In this document: positions 53,046 through 62,531 of the stretch, in pieces | How positions within the stretch are numbered: position 1 is the first letter of the stretch | Layout: every line of letters begins with the position of its first letter | Source: Motiliproteus sp036960175 | GTDB lineage: Bacteria; Pseudomonadota; Gammaproteobacteria; Pseudomonadales; Balneatricaceae | Length of the DNA stretch: 64,000 nucleotides | Direction: 5' to 3' | Assembly (NCBI GenBank): GCA_036960175.1 | Contig: JBALWH010000001.1 | Span: forward strand, 175,814-239,813 | Program-made: the position numbers and the translations under genes | The notes under the pieces: model-generated | The model's input: the letters and a program-made list of their open reading frames with translations, nothing else | What the model was told of the DNA's origin: nothing | Database searches by the model: none

Positions 53046-54083
53046 CTAGATCAACTCAGCCAGCATTGATTCCTCATAGGGAATGGGTGGCTGTTGGTTA
53101 CGGACTTTGCTGACGTAATCAGGGTTGGCAATAAAAGGTCGGCCGATGGCAATCAGATCGGCATCGCCGCCTAATACTGTGCTGCTCGCCGATTCGGCGT
53201 CGTAGCCACCACTGGCGATCACCGTGCCGCGGTAATGACGGCGGATATATTGGGTGATGGTGCCCTGTAGGTGGTCGAAAGGTTCATCGTTAAAGATGCC
53301 GCCGTGCACATAGCTCAGGTTGTAGCGGTTCAGCTGTTCCAGCAGGTAATCAAATACCGCCTTGTCGCGGGCATCATGCTCAACATGAATGTAAGCGGCA
53401 GGGGATAAACGTAATCCCACCTGCGTGATTTCCTGGCTCACTCGCTCGATAATCCTGAATAGGAATTGGCTCATCTTTTCCGGAGAGCCACCATAGCCGT
53501 CGTTACGATGATTGGTGTGCCAGTGTAGGAATTGATCGATCAGATAGCCGTTGGCGCCGTGGATCTCTACTCCATCAAAACCGGCGAGCTTGGCATTGGC
53601 TGCGGCCCTGCCGAAATCTTCGATGACACGTTCGATGTCAGCATCGGTCATCGCCCGTGGCGTGCCATATTCCAGGTCGGAAAAACGGGGAATGCGGCCA
53701 TGAAGCTCAATGGCCGAGGGCGCCATCGGTGCTTTGCCGTCCTGATAGATCGGATGAGATACCCGGCCGGTGTGCCAGAGCTGGGCAAACATTTTGCCGC
53801 CGTTTTGGTGGACGCGCTGGGTCACTTGCTTCCAGCTTTCGACCTGTTCAGCGTTGAACAGCCCGGGGGTGTTGGGGTAGCCCTGACCATCGGCAGCAAC
53901 GATCGTCGCTTCGCTGATGATCAGGCCAGCATCGGCGCGGCGGCCATAGTAGGCCGCCATGGCTGCAGTGGGTACCAGGTCATCATCGGCCTTGGAGCGG
54001 GTTAGTGGCGCCATCACAATACGGTTGTTCAGGGTTAGGCCGTTTCCGAGATCTACTTTATCAAATAGGGTTTCGATACTCAT
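53046..54083 (-). CDS. Old Yellow Enzyme family NADH:flavin oxidoreductase (NemA-like)
   Basis: A 345-residue FMN-dependent ene-reductase. Marks: LNNRIVMAPLTRSKAD, FAQLWHTGRVSHP, DGVEIHGANGYLIDQFLHWHTNHRNDGYGGS (active-site His-x-x-Asn) and VIASGGY. It probably reduces N-ethylmaleimide, nitroesters or alpha,beta-unsaturated carbonyls. It is divergent from a LysR regulator 128 bp away, which likely controls it. An ATG three codons earlier (54092) is possible. Confidence 0.92.
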   Translation of the reverse strand: MSIETLFDKVDLGNGLTLNNRIVMAPLTRSKADDDLVPTAAMAAYYGRRADAGLIISEATIVAADGQGYPNTPGLFNAEQVESWKQVTQRVHQNGGKMFAQLWHTGRVSHPIYQDGKAPMAPSAIELHGRIPRFSDLEYGTPRAMTDADIERVIEDFGRAAANAKLAGFDGVEIHGANGYLIDQFLHWHTNHRNDGYGGSPEKMSQFLFRIIERVSQEITQVGLRLSPAAYIHVEHDARDKAVFDYLLEQLNRYNLSYVHGGIFNDEPFDHLQGTITQYIRRHYRGTVIASGGYDAESASSTVLGGDADLIAIGRPFIANPDYVSKVRNQQPPIPYEESMLAELI

Positions 54084-54210
54084 GAGCGTCATTCTCTTGT
54101 TCTGGAAAGATGGAATCTATTCTCTCAGTTATTAAAAAGTTAACTAGATGGGTTATATTTAATTCATAGTTTCCATTTGGTGAACGATCAGCGGGTTAAA
54201 GGTTGCAGTA

Positions 54211-55110
54211 ATGGATGAATTGAAACGTATTGGTGTCTTTACCCGAGTGGTGGAGGCGAATAGTTTTTCCGAGGCTGCCCGGCAACTGGGGGTGGCTAAG
54301 TCAGCTGTCAGCAAACAAGTGAGTCTGCTGGAAAAAGAGGTCGGCGTGCGGCTGCTGAACCGTTCCACCCGGAAATTGAGCCTGACTGAAGCCGGGCAGA
54401 TCTACTATCAGCATTGCGCGGAGATTGTCGGTCGTGCCGAAATCGCCCTCAATGAACTGCGTCAGTACCAGCACCAACCTACGGGCACGCTGCGGGTGGC
54501 CAGCCCCATCTCTTTTGGCATCGCCCATTTGGTGCCAGTGGTTAAGGAACTTCGGTCGTTGTATCCACTGTTGAAAATCGATCTGCTGCTAGAGGATCGA
54601 GTCATCAATATGGTCGAGGAGGGCGTTGATCTCAGTATCCGCGTTGGCTGGCTGGAAGAATCGAGTCTGGTGGCGCGAAAGCTCGGTGAGTCCCGCATGG
54701 TGGTGGTGGCTTCACCGGATTATCTGGCGCGTCATGGCGTCCCTCGCAAGCCTGAAGAATTGAGTCAGCATCAGTGGCTGAGTTTGTCACTGCTGTCGGC
54801 GCCACTACGCTGGGTCTTTAAAAATGATAAAGGCGAACAGCGGGTGCAGATGCAGAGTTCGCTGAAAACCAACTCGGTGGATGCTTTGATGGAAATGGCG
54901 AAGCAAGGGTTAGGGGTAACGGTACTGGCCAAGTTTGTCGTCTGTGAGGCGATGCAGCAGGGAGAGCTGGTGCCGCTGCTGGAGGATTATCAGTTAGGTC
55001 CGGTGGGCGTCTACGCCGTCTATCCCCATCGTGGCCATGTACCACCCAAAATCCGCGTGTTTCTGGATTTTCTGGAGAAGAGAAGCCAGTACGCCAGTTG
55101 GTGCAGTTGA
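54211..55110 (+). CDS. LysR-family transcriptional regulator
   Basis: A 299-residue LysR protein. The N-terminal helix-turn-helix (MDELKRIGVFTRVVEANSFSEAARQLGVAKSAVSKQVSLLEKEVGVRLLNRSTRKLSLTEAG region) is of the CrgA/AaeR-like subgroup, and a periplasmic-binding-type effector domain follows (~90-290). Its divergence from the Old Yellow Enzyme gene suggests regulation by an electrophile or related ligand. Its stop codon lies in the first unit of a 13-bp tandem repeat. Confidence 0.93.
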   Translation: MDELKRIGVFTRVVEANSFSEAARQLGVAKSAVSKQVSLLEKEVGVRLLNRSTRKLSLTEAGQIYYQHCAEIVGRAEIALNELRQYQHQPTGTLRVASPISFGIAHLVPVVKELRSLYPLLKIDLLLEDRVINMVEEGVDLSIRVGWLEESSLVARKLGESRMVVVASPDYLARHGVPRKPEELSQHQWLSLSLLSAPLRWVFKNDKGEQRVQMQSSLKTNSVDALMEMAKQGLGVTVLAKFVVCEAMQQGELVPLLEDYQLGPVGVYAVYPHRGHVPPKIRVFLDFLEKRSQYASWCS

Positions 55111-55149
55111 TTAGAGCAGTTGATTAGAGCAATTGATTAGAGTAGTTGG
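55105..55149 (+). repeat. 13-bp tandem repeats at the lysR stop codon
   Basis: AGTTGATTAGAGC at 55105 and 55118, AATTGATTAGAGT at 55131, then a partial unit AGTTGG. The lysR TGA is at 55108-55110 within the first unit. Confidence 0.9.
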
Positions 55150-55611
55150 TTGCTGTTTATGTGATTTGGATGCTAGTTCATAGGGCCTTCCAAATTCCAT
55201 CATTGCTTTCAAATTATCCTTAAGGCCCCGGTGCTCAAGCTTGGACAAGCTGCTTGCCTTGTGACTGTTGTTTATTAGTCGCATCTACACTGCTCTGGGA
55301 GAAAGGCAAGTATGCCTAGGTTTGTTATCTAGATGCTTGTTATTACGGCTTTTTGATCTGCTTTTGGATTCATCTGCGTGATGAAATTATCTAGAATTTC
55401 CAAGTGCTTATTGTGCTGCGCACAATTTATCCAGGAAGAAATGAGGGAGTAATTATTTACCCTTTTCTTATACTTTGTGGTTATAAGAGAGCCAATGGTT
55501 AGGCGTTTTTATTATAGCTAGTTAGTGTTCGCTAACCTAGTTAACGCGCCTTTTCGTTGACATTAAATCAATTTATCACCGGGCGTTTAAAAAACACTCA
55601 AAAGGAGGCTT
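55111..55611. other. Long region upstream of nrdJ
   Basis: No gene is recognised. ATTGTGC-TGC-GCACAAT, a 7-bp dyad, lies at 55410-55426. A TTGACA occurs at ~55557 without a good -10 at 17 bp. I looked for a cobalamin riboswitch core (GCCACTG-type box) and did not see one. Confidence 0.45.
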
Positions 55612-55683
55612 ATGAGGTCGCTGTACTACATGTTGTGTGTATCTCGGCGGATGCATACAATATCTGGAATATTTACAGGATAG
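55612..55683 (+). CDS. Short leader ORF upstream of nrdJa
   Basis: A 23-codon ORF (MRSLYYMLCVSRRMHTISG..., stop TAG at 55681) preceded by AAAGGAGG with 5-6 base spacing, the best ribosome site in this part of the window. Its stop is 9 bases before a small hairpin and 56 bases before the nrdJa ATG. It could be a regulatory leader peptide. It has no similarity that I recognise. Confidence 0.5.
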   Translation: MRSLYYMLCVSRRMHTISGIFTG

Positions 55684-55691
55684 TATTCGCC

Positions 55692-55710
55692 CAAGGCTAG
55701 CAAAGCCTTG
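55692..55710 (+). promoter_or_regulatory. Small hairpin just upstream of the nrdJa ribosome binding site
   Basis: CAAGGCT and AGCCTTG form a 7-bp stem around AGCAA. It lies between the leader ORF stop and the AAGG ribosome site of nrdJa. There is no T-run. Confidence 0.5.
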
Positions 55711-55739
55711 TTACCACAGGAAAATAAGGTCTGGTGCAA

Positions 55740-57890
55740 ATGACTGCTTCTCTCAAGGTCGTAACACAAGAAGAAAAAGAAATAACTCATCAAGATGCAT
55801 CTCTGGATATTTGGGATTCCAAGTACCGTCTGAAGTCAAAAACCGGTGAAATCCTGGATAAGGATATTGACTCGACCTTTGTTCGTGTTGCTCGTGCCCT
55901 GGCTGATGTTGAAACATCTAAAAGCAAGCGTGAAGAATGGTATGAGGATTTTCTTTGGGCACTGCGCCGTGGCGCTATTCCGGCGGGCAGAGTCATGTCC
56001 AACGCCGGTGCTCAAGAGCACAAGCCTGCGACATCGACCATAAACTGTACCGTATCCGGCACCATTCTGGATTCTATGGAAGATATCCTGGGTAAGAACC
56101 TGGAAGCCGGGCTGACCCTTAAAGCGGGTTGTGGTATTGGCTATGAGTTCTCTACCCTACGTCCTAGAGATGCCTACGTATCTGGAGCGGGTGCCTATAC
56201 CTCAGGCCCGCTGTCGTTTATGGATATCTTCGATAAGATGTGTTTTACCGTGTCTTCTGCCGGTGGCCGTCGTGGTGCCCAGATGGCTACCTTCGACATC
56301 GGTCATCCGGACGTGCTGGATTTTATCCGCGCCAAACGTGAAGACGGTCGCCTGCGTCAGTTCAACCTGTCGCTGCTGATTACCGACGAATTTATGGATG
56401 CCGTGCGTGACGACACGGAATGGAAGCTGGCCTTCCCGTTGGCGCCTAAAGAAGTCGCCCGCGACAATATCGATCTGGATGATCCGGCTCAAGTTGTTTG
56501 GCGTGATTGGCCAACTCATGAAGGTTACGTGATTAATGAACAGGGACTCGCTGCCTGTCTCATCACGAAAACCATCAAGGCACAGCGCCTGTGGAATGCG
56601 ATCATGACCTCTACCTATGACTTTGCTGAGCCAGGGTTCATCCTGATCGACAAAGTTAACGAGCAGAACAACAACTGGTTCTGCGAGAATATCCGAGCCA
56701 CTAACCCTTGTGGTGAGCAGCCGCTACCCCCTTACGGAAGTTGTCTGCTGGGTTCCGTGAACCTAACCCGTTTTGTGTTGGACCCCTTCACCGAAAATGC
56801 ACGTTTTGACTGGGAAGGGTTCCGCAAGACTGTTTCTATTTTCACCCGTATGCTGGACAACGTCGTTGAAATCAATGGTCTGCCATTGGAACAGCAGCGT
56901 CATGAAATCATGCACAAGCGCCGCCACGGCATGGGTTATCTGGGGCTGGGTTCTACCGTCACCATGATGCGTATGCAATACGGTGATGAAGGCTCAATCG
57001 CTTTCACTGAACAAGTCACTAAAGAACTGGCCATGACTGGCTGGCGTACCGGATTGGCCTTGGCTCAGGAAAAAGGTCCGGCGCCGATCATGAATGAAGA
57101 GTTTGAAGTGACCGGTGAAATGCTGCGTAAGCGCCCGGAAATGGCGACTGACGGTCTTAAAGTCGGCGATAAAGTGACTGGCAGGGTGCTGCACGCCAAA
57201 TACAGCCGTTACATGCAAAAGGTGGGTGCAGCGGATCCGCAGCTGATTGCTGATATCGTCGAGCATGGCTGTCGTTTTACTCACCATAGTTCGATTGCGC
57301 CGACAGGCACGATTTCCCTTTCTGTGGGTAATAACGCCAGTAACGGCATCGAACCTAGTTTTGCTCACCACTATGCACGCAACATTATTCGCGAAAAGAA
57401 GAAGACCAAAGAGAAGGTCGATGTCTTCTCTTATGAGCTGCTGGCTTATCGTGAACTGATCAACCCTAAGGCCATGCCTTACAGCGAGGTAGAAGGCGAG
57501 AAATTGCCTGATTACTTTATTACGGCCGAAGATATCAGTCCTAGCCAGCATGTTGATGTTCAAGCGGCATCGCAGATCTGGATCGATTCTTCTATTTCTA
57601 AGACCGCCAACGTGCCGACTGATTATCCTTACGGTGACTTCAAGGATATTTATCAGTATGCCTACGATCAGGGGCTGAAAGGCTGTACCACCTTCCGCTT
57701 TAACCCAGAGGCCTTCCAAGGCGTACTGGTGAAGGAGCAAGACCTGGAAAATACCACTTACGAGTTTACGCTTGAAGATGGCAGTGTGGTGGAATTCAAG
57801 GGCAATGATGAGATCGAATATGATGGTGAGTTGCATAACGCAGCAAACCTCTTCGATGCTCTCAAAGAAGGCTATTACGGTAAGTTTTAA
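55740..57890 (+). CDS. nrdJa: Class II (B12-dependent) ribonucleotide reductase, large part NrdJa
   Basis: A 716-residue catalytic part of the adenosylcobalamin-dependent reductase that makes deoxyribonucleotides with or without oxygen. Active-site features: STINCTVSGTI (cysteine), IRATNPCGEQPLPPYGSCLLGSVNL (radical Cys and Glu region), THHSSIAPTGTISLSVGNNASNGIEP, and GCTTFRFNPE near the end. The enzyme is split as in Pseudomonas aeruginosa, with the remainder encoded by nrdJb 23 bp downstream. The ATG at 55740 has AAGG 10 bases upstream; a GTG two codons earlier is less likely. Confidence 0.94.
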   Translation: MTASLKVVTQEEKEITHQDASLDIWDSKYRLKSKTGEILDKDIDSTFVRVARALADVETSKSKREEWYEDFLWALRRGAIPAGRVMSNAGAQEHKPATSTINCTVSGTILDSMEDILGKNLEAGLTLKAGCGIGYEFSTLRPRDAYVSGAGAYTSGPLSFMDIFDKMCFTVSSAGGRRGAQMATFDIGHPDVLDFIRAKREDGRLRQFNLSLLITDEFMDAVRDDTEWKLAFPLAPKEVARDNIDLDDPAQVVWRDWPTHEGYVINEQGLAACLITKTIKAQRLWNAIMTSTYDFAEPGFILIDKVNEQNNNWFCENIRATNPCGEQPLPPYGSCLLGSVNLTRFVLDPFTENARFDWEGFRKTVSIFTRMLDNVVEINGLPLEQQRHEIMHKRRHGMGYLGLGSTVTMMRMQYGDEGSIAFTEQVTKELAMTGWRTGLALAQEKGPAPIMNEEFEVTGEMLRKRPEMATDGLKVGDKVTGRVLHAKYSRYMQKVGAADPQLIADIVEHGCRFTHHSSIAPTGTISLSVGNNASNGIEPSFAHHYARNIIREKKKTKEKVDVFSYELLAYRELINPKAMPYSEVEGEKLPDYFITAEDISPSQHVDVQAASQIWIDSSISKTANVPTDYPYGDFKDIYQYAYDQGLKGCTTFRFNPEAFQGVLVKEQDLENTTYEFTLEDGSVVEFKGNDEIEYDGELHNAANLFDALKEGYYGKF

Positions 57891-57913
57891 GGCGGATACA
57901 GACAGGATTAATC

Positions 57914-58639
57914 ATGGCTACAAAAATTGATAAAGCGATTGTCGGCTACAGAGTGATCTCCGCCGAAGATAAGGCGAAGCAGGAAGAGAGTGCGGCACAG
58001 TTGAAATTGGATTCTCTGGAAAAGGTTCATGAGAACCTGGACCGTCCGGAGTTCCTGCTGGGTTCTACCTATAAGGTAAAGACCCCGATGTCTGAGCATG
58101 CTCTGTATATCACCATCAATGATATTGTCCTCAATAAGGAGACCGAGCACGAGCAGCGTCACCCTTATGAGATATTTATTAACTCTAAGAATATGGAGCA
58201 CTTCCAGTGGGTGCTGGCTCTGACACGAGTTATCTCTGCGGTATTCCGTAAGGGTGGTGATGCTACCTTTATGGTAGAAGAGCTGAAAGGGGTGTTTGAT
58301 CCGAAGGGTGGTTACTTCAAGCGTGGCGGTAAGTTTATGCCATCGCTAGTAGCCGAGATCGGTGAAGCGATTGAATCGCATATGAAGATGATCGGTCTTA
58401 TAGAAGATGATTCACTCGATGTGCATCAGCAAAAGCTAGTCGACGATAAGCGTAAAGAGTATGACGATCGCGCTAAGAAAAAAGCGGCTGATACCGCTGT
58501 CGTTAAGGCATGCAATGATGAAAAAGCAGGCGACTTCCCGACCGACGCGCAGCTATGCAACAAGTGTAACGTCAAAGCCGCAATCCTGATGGATGGTTGT
58601 TTCACTTGTCTGAACTGTGGCGATAGTAAGTGTCAGTAA
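57914..58639 (+). CDS. nrdJb: Class II ribonucleotide reductase, small C-terminal part NrdJb
   Basis: A 241-residue C-terminal piece of the split class II reductase. It includes LGSTYKVKTPMSEHALYITIND, HPYEIFINSKNMEHFQWVLALTRVISAVFRKGG and a C-terminal zinc-ribbon-like Cys set (LCNKCNVKAAILMDGCFTCLNCGDSKCQ region) that supplies the redox cysteines for turnover. It is needed together with NrdJa. A terminator lies 127 bp downstream. Confidence 0.93.
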   Translation: MATKIDKAIVGYRVISAEDKAKQEESAAQLKLDSLEKVHENLDRPEFLLGSTYKVKTPMSEHALYITINDIVLNKETEHEQRHPYEIFINSKNMEHFQWVLALTRVISAVFRKGGDATFMVEELKGVFDPKGGYFKRGGKFMPSLVAEIGEAIESHMKMIGLIEDDSLDVHQQKLVDDKRKEYDDRAKKKAADTAVVKACNDEKAGDFPTDAQLCNKCNVKAAILMDGCFTCLNCGDSKCQ

Positions 58640-58763
58640 CGGTTGAAACATCACTGAATAATCCCTGTTGTTATTTTACTCATAAAGTGCGATTAGGGAT
58701 CTATATCTTTCAAAGGCTTAGCGGAGTTTTTTGCGCATAAAGTGGAACATGTTGATTTATATA

Positions 58764-58797
58764 GGAAAAGCCAGGCATGTTGCCTGGCTTTTTTTTG
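58764..58797 (+). terminator. Terminator downstream of nrdJab
   Basis: AAAAGCCAGGCA and TGCCTGGCTTTT pair around TGT and are followed by a long T-run. Confidence 0.94.
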
Positions 58798-59579
58798 AAT
58801 GCTTTGAGGGTTTTGATCCAGGGCTATGTTGACCCAACGGCCAGTAAGTGCAAAAACTGCGGTGACACGAAGCCTTTAACGTTACCTGGGAAACCGACTG
58901 CTCAGGCTAACTAACAGGGACCGCTACGCGAACAAACCGTACACCTCAGTGACTTCCGATATCGGCGGCTTCATTTACTGCGCCTCCAAGCTTCAAACGC
59001 GTGGTCTTGTTCTACTATGGCGGGCTTCACCTGGAACTGCACCCACTGTAATGAGTGAAGAGCCTCTTTACGTGGTTCACTATTGATGGTGCTTTGTTGT
59101 TGAGCATCATCAATAGCTTTTGGCTGAAGTTATAGTGAAAAAGGCAACGGATATGAAATTCGTTCGGGGCTGCTTTGTTTTTGGACTTAATTAGCCTATC
59201 CACCCATGTCTTTTCTGCTTCTATATCCGGACCTGGGTAGACGTTCTAGTAGTGTCGGAATAGTTCAGGTCAATCGCAAGATTCCTTTTCGTCCTTTTGA
59301 GGCTGCAATCGTTTCCCACATTTGATGACTGAAGCGGTTGGCGAGGGGGAAGTGATTTTTCTATTGGTGAGCTTAGGGATGGGCGTCACCGAAGTTTGTG
59401 GCTCATGGATGTGATTGTGAGGTAGATTAATAACCTTGAGTTCGATATGGGATTTATGGATAACAAGGAGATAGTTATGGGGTAATCCTCCCTTTTTTAG
59501 CTGGTACCAAAAGTAGAGGTTAAGCCGCCATTAGAGGCGGCAATGTGTCGATTTTGGACGTTGTGATGTCTGAAACGCT
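58798..59579. other. Gene-poor region with probable remnants
   Basis: No intact gene is supported. Around 58828-58914 a plus-strand frame reads VDPTASKCKNCGDTKPLTLPG with a C-x-x-C-G motif, but it has no proper start. A minus-strand frame at about 59036-59250 is open for some 70 codons, also without a good start. Both look like fragments. Confidence 0.4.
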
Positions 59580-60422
59580 ATGGCCTACTTTGAGCCCAAT
59601 GGCGTTGCCTGGGCTTTTCCCAAACCTCCATGGGCAGGTGGTGGCGATGATAGCGATTCTGGCGGTCAGACAGTCCCTTACGGAATTACTCGGGTTGGTG
59701 GTACACAAAACGGATCTGGTTTGCATGCATGGGTGATTGATACTGGTATTGATCTAGACCATGCCGACCTTAATGTTGGTAACGGCAAAAACTTTGTACT
59801 TCGAGGAAAGAACTCAGCGGATGACGGGGACGGCCATGGTACTCACGTTGCCGGAATCATCGGGGCGCTTGATAACGATTTGGATGTGGTTGGCGTAGCA
59901 GCAGGTGCGATCCTCCATCCCGTACGGGTGCTGGACAACAGCGGCAGCGGTACCATTGATGGAGTCGTGGCGGGTGTGGACTGGGTTGCGGCAAACGCTT
60001 CTTCGGGCGACTGTGCCAATATGAGCCTGGGAGCCCGTGGAAGCTTTGCCAGCTTGGAAGATGCCGTGGCGAATGCAGCAAATACCGGAATTCGATTTGC
60101 TTTGGCGGCAGGGAATAGCTCAGACGATGCCAATAACTTCAGTCCAGCGAAAGTTAATGGAACCAACATCTACACAGTCTCGGCCATTGATGATAATGAT
60201 GATTTTGCCAGCTTTTCCAACTATGGCAATCCGCCAGTGGATTTTGCTGCTCCCGGTGTTTCTGTTCTATCCACCAAAAAAGGAGGCGGGACCACCACAA
60301 AATCGGGAACGTCCATGGCCGCTCCCCATGTATGTGGTTTATTGTTGTTTGGCGCTCCCAACAGTGACGGAACGGCCAACTACGATCCGGATGGAGATCC
60401 CGATCCAATAGCACATAAATAA
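59580..60422 (+). pseudogene. Subtilase (S8 peptidase) lacking signal peptide and propeptide
   Basis: The peptidase domain is complete: catalytic Asp in VIDTGIDLDH, His in GDGHGTHVAG, the oxyanion Asn region AAGNSSDD and Ser in SGTSMAAPHVCG. The coding frame begins MAYFEPNGVAWA, which matches the very end of an I9 inhibitor propeptide (AYVEPxGV). An in-frame TGA lies three codons upstream, so the signal peptide and nearly all of the propeptide are gone. Secreted subtilases need both for folding and export. It is probably inactive, or at most a cytosolic fragment of 280 residues. The C-terminus (YDPDGDPDPIAHK) looks natural. Confidence 0.7.
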
Positions 60423-60750
60423 GGGGGGGGCTGTTGAGGGTACGTTTAATTTGTTATCACATGGCACTCAGAACTGATTTATACCCTCAATAAATCATTC
60501 AGGCTCCTTGTCGTTACGTACATTTTTAACGATTTCACCAATAACTGTTCGACTGACAGTTGTTTAGTCAGCTGGAGGGCCTGCTGCTCTTGCCGCAAAT
60601 CATCGCTTCCAGCTTGAGGCCAGGCTCCATGAGTTCGGCTAGCGGGTAAACGTTGATTGCACCGCTGCTCGCTCTAATCCGCTACACTGATATCAGATAG
60701 ATTTCCTTAAACCCGAGCCGAAGCCCCAACCACCGGGAAGGAACCTTGAC
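60423..60750. other. Intergenic region with a spaced inverted repeat
   Basis: TTGAGGGTA (60434-60442) and TACCCTCAA (60482-60490) form 9-bp inverted arms 39 bp apart. A G8 run follows the subtilase stop. I see no gene. Confidence 0.45.
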
Positions 60751-61368
60751 ATGAACGAGTCCTCGTATCTATCCCCCAGGATTCTGGACACCGCCCTGAA
60801 GCTTGCCGAAAATCAGTCTTGGGAAACTATTCGCCTAGACGATATCCACGCCCACTACGCCCAGAAGGAGGACCTGATCGACGCCTGGTTCGATCGTGCC
60901 GACCAGGTGATGTTACAGCAGGCGGCCACACCTGAGTTTTTGGCCCTCAGCCCCCATGAACGCCTGGAAACGGTGATAATGAGCTGGATGGAAGACCTGG
61001 CCGATCACCACAAAGCCACCCAGGAGATGATTCTGGGGCGGCTGAAACCCGGTCACCTGCATATTCAATGGGCGGGGCTGCCGCACGTCAGCCGCACCCT
61101 GCAGTGGATGTGCGAAGCCGCCCACCGGGACGCCAGTTACCTGAACCGGGCGTTGGAAGAGACGGTGCTGACCAGCATCTATCTGCTTACCTTTGGCCGA
61201 TGGCTGACCGATGAATCCGATCATTTCCAACAGACCCGCCGCCAGCTGCGCAGCCTGATAAAGAAGGCAGGATTTATCCTGCATCTCACCGAAAGGGAAC
61301 GGGACTGCCCTGTACCACCGCTGATCAGAAAAGCTGAAGAACAGGGGAGCACAGGAACTCACCACTGA
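60751..61368 (+). CDS. TetR/COQ9-like protein lacking the DNA-recognition segment
   Basis: A 205-residue helical protein clearly paralogous to the gene at 62725-63402 (ILDTALKLAENQSW, KEDLIDAWFDRADQVML, HVSRTLQWMCEAA, TSIYLLTFGRWLTDES). In the TetR-like N-terminal domain it reads DIHAHYAQKEDL where the paralog has DI, 13 residues, HYSQKDDI: 11 residues covering the end of helix 2, the turn and the start of helix 3 are missing. DNA binding is therefore doubtful. The COQ9-like C-terminal domain is intact. Its TGA overlaps the ATG of the next gene (TGATG), so the two are coupled. Confidence 0.75.
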   Translation: MNESSYLSPRILDTALKLAENQSWETIRLDDIHAHYAQKEDLIDAWFDRADQVMLQQAATPEFLALSPHERLETVIMSWMEDLADHHKATQEMILGRLKPGHLHIQWAGLPHVSRTLQWMCEAAHRDASYLNRALEETVLTSIYLLTFGRWLTDESDHFQQTRRQLRSLIKKAGFILHLTERERDCPVPPLIRKAEEQGSTGTHH

Positions 61369-62531
61369 TGGACCCCTTCACCCATGGCTTGTTGGGTGCA
61401 TTAACGGCACAGGCCGCCACTCACCGAAAAGAAGATGGCTCGGTGCCGAGCGTGGGCAGCACCACGGCCGCCGGAACCCTCGCTGCCCTGTTTCCCGATC
61501 TCGACTACCTGTTGTTCTGGCTCGACCCGCTACGCTTTCTGGCCGACTGGCACCGGGGTATCAGCCACTCACTATTGATGCTACCTCTCTGGGCGCTGTT
61601 GTTGGGACTGCTGTTTTCGACCCTCCATGGCCAGCGCCGCAGCTGGAAAAGATACAGTGGCTTCTGCGCCCTCGGCTTGCTTTCCCACATTGTCGCCGAT
61701 TTGCTGACCACCTATGGCACCCAGCTATTCGCCCCCTTCAGTGATTACCGGCTCAGCCTCTCTCTCAGCTATGTGGTAGACCCCTACTTCACCGCGATTC
61801 TACTGCTGACGGTGATGCTGCTGATAGGGCGCCACCGCAAATCAGCTCCCCCCCGCCGATTTTTACTCGCCCTCTCCCCTTCCCGCATTGCCCGCCTGGG
61901 TTTGCTAATGCTGCTGCCCTACCTCTGCCTGCAGGCGTTACTGCAGCATCAGGCAAAAGCCCTGGGCGAGCGACAGATCCGCGAACAGGGGCTGGTCAAC
62001 GCCGAAGCCTATGCCCTGCCGCAACCCCTGTCGCCGCTGAATTGGAAGGTGATCGTTACGCACCAGCAGGGTTACCGGGTCGCGCTGGTACACCTGCACG
62101 GGAAACCGCTGCTGCCGATCAGATTGCCGGGCCCAGGCTGGTTGCAACAGCAGGCTAGGGCCTATCGTACAGTGGACAATCTTGATTGGCAGAATTACCT
62201 CAGGCCCGACCAAGTCGGGGTGGATGAACTGATCCGGGAGGTTTGGAATCAAGCGGCTTTCAGCCGGTTCCGTGAGTTTGCCCGTTACCCCATCCTCGCG
62301 GGAATCGAGCGTGGGGATAGTGGCGATTGTGTATGGTTTACCGACCTGCGCTACACCCTGCCCGCGATCAGGCCCTTCTTTCGCTACGGTATGTGCCGCG
62401 ACAGCAAGTCGGTTCCCTGGAGACTCTACCGTCTGCTCCGTTATACCGACAACCAGCGCCAAGCCCTTAAAACGGCAATGGATCCCCCGCTGCTGCTACC
62501 GAGTACGGCAGATAATTATAGCCATGATTGA
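61368..62531 (+). CDS. YdjM-type membrane-bound metal-dependent hydrolase
   Basis: A 387-residue membrane protein of the DUF457/YdjM (LexA-regulated membrane hydrolase) family. The N-terminal metal motifs are MDPFTHGLLGA, AALFPDLDYL, WHRGISHSLLMLPLWALL and LGLLSHIVADLLTTYGTQLFAPFSDYR (His and Asp ligands). Four to five membrane helices lie in the first ~210 residues, and a ~175-residue soluble domain follows. The substrate is unknown; relatives may act on lipids. It starts in overlap with the TetR/COQ9-like gene. The region is visibly richer in G and C than its surroundings. Confidence 0.82.
   Translation: MDPFTHGLLGALTAQAATHRKEDGSVPSVGSTTAAGTLAALFPDLDYLLFWLDPLRFLADWHRGISHSLLMLPLWALLLGLLFSTLHGQRRSWKRYSGFCALGLLSHIVADLLTTYGTQLFAPFSDYRLSLSLSYVVDPYFTAILLLTVMLLIGRHRKSAPPRRFLLALSPSRIARLGLLMLLPYLCLQALLQHQAKALGERQIREQGLVNAEAYALPQPLSPLNWKVIVTHQQGYRVALVHLHGKPLLPIRLPGPGWLQQQARAYRTVDNLDWQNYLRPDQVGVDELIREVWNQAAFSRFREFARYPILAGIERGDSGDCVWFTDLRYTLPAIRPFFRYGMCRDSKSVPWRLYRLLRYTDNQRQALKTAMDPPLLLPSTADNYSHD

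Noticed and set aside
55111..55733. Cobalamin riboswitch upstream of the B12-dependent reductase
   Set aside because: I looked for the conserved B12-box and the core pattern and found none.
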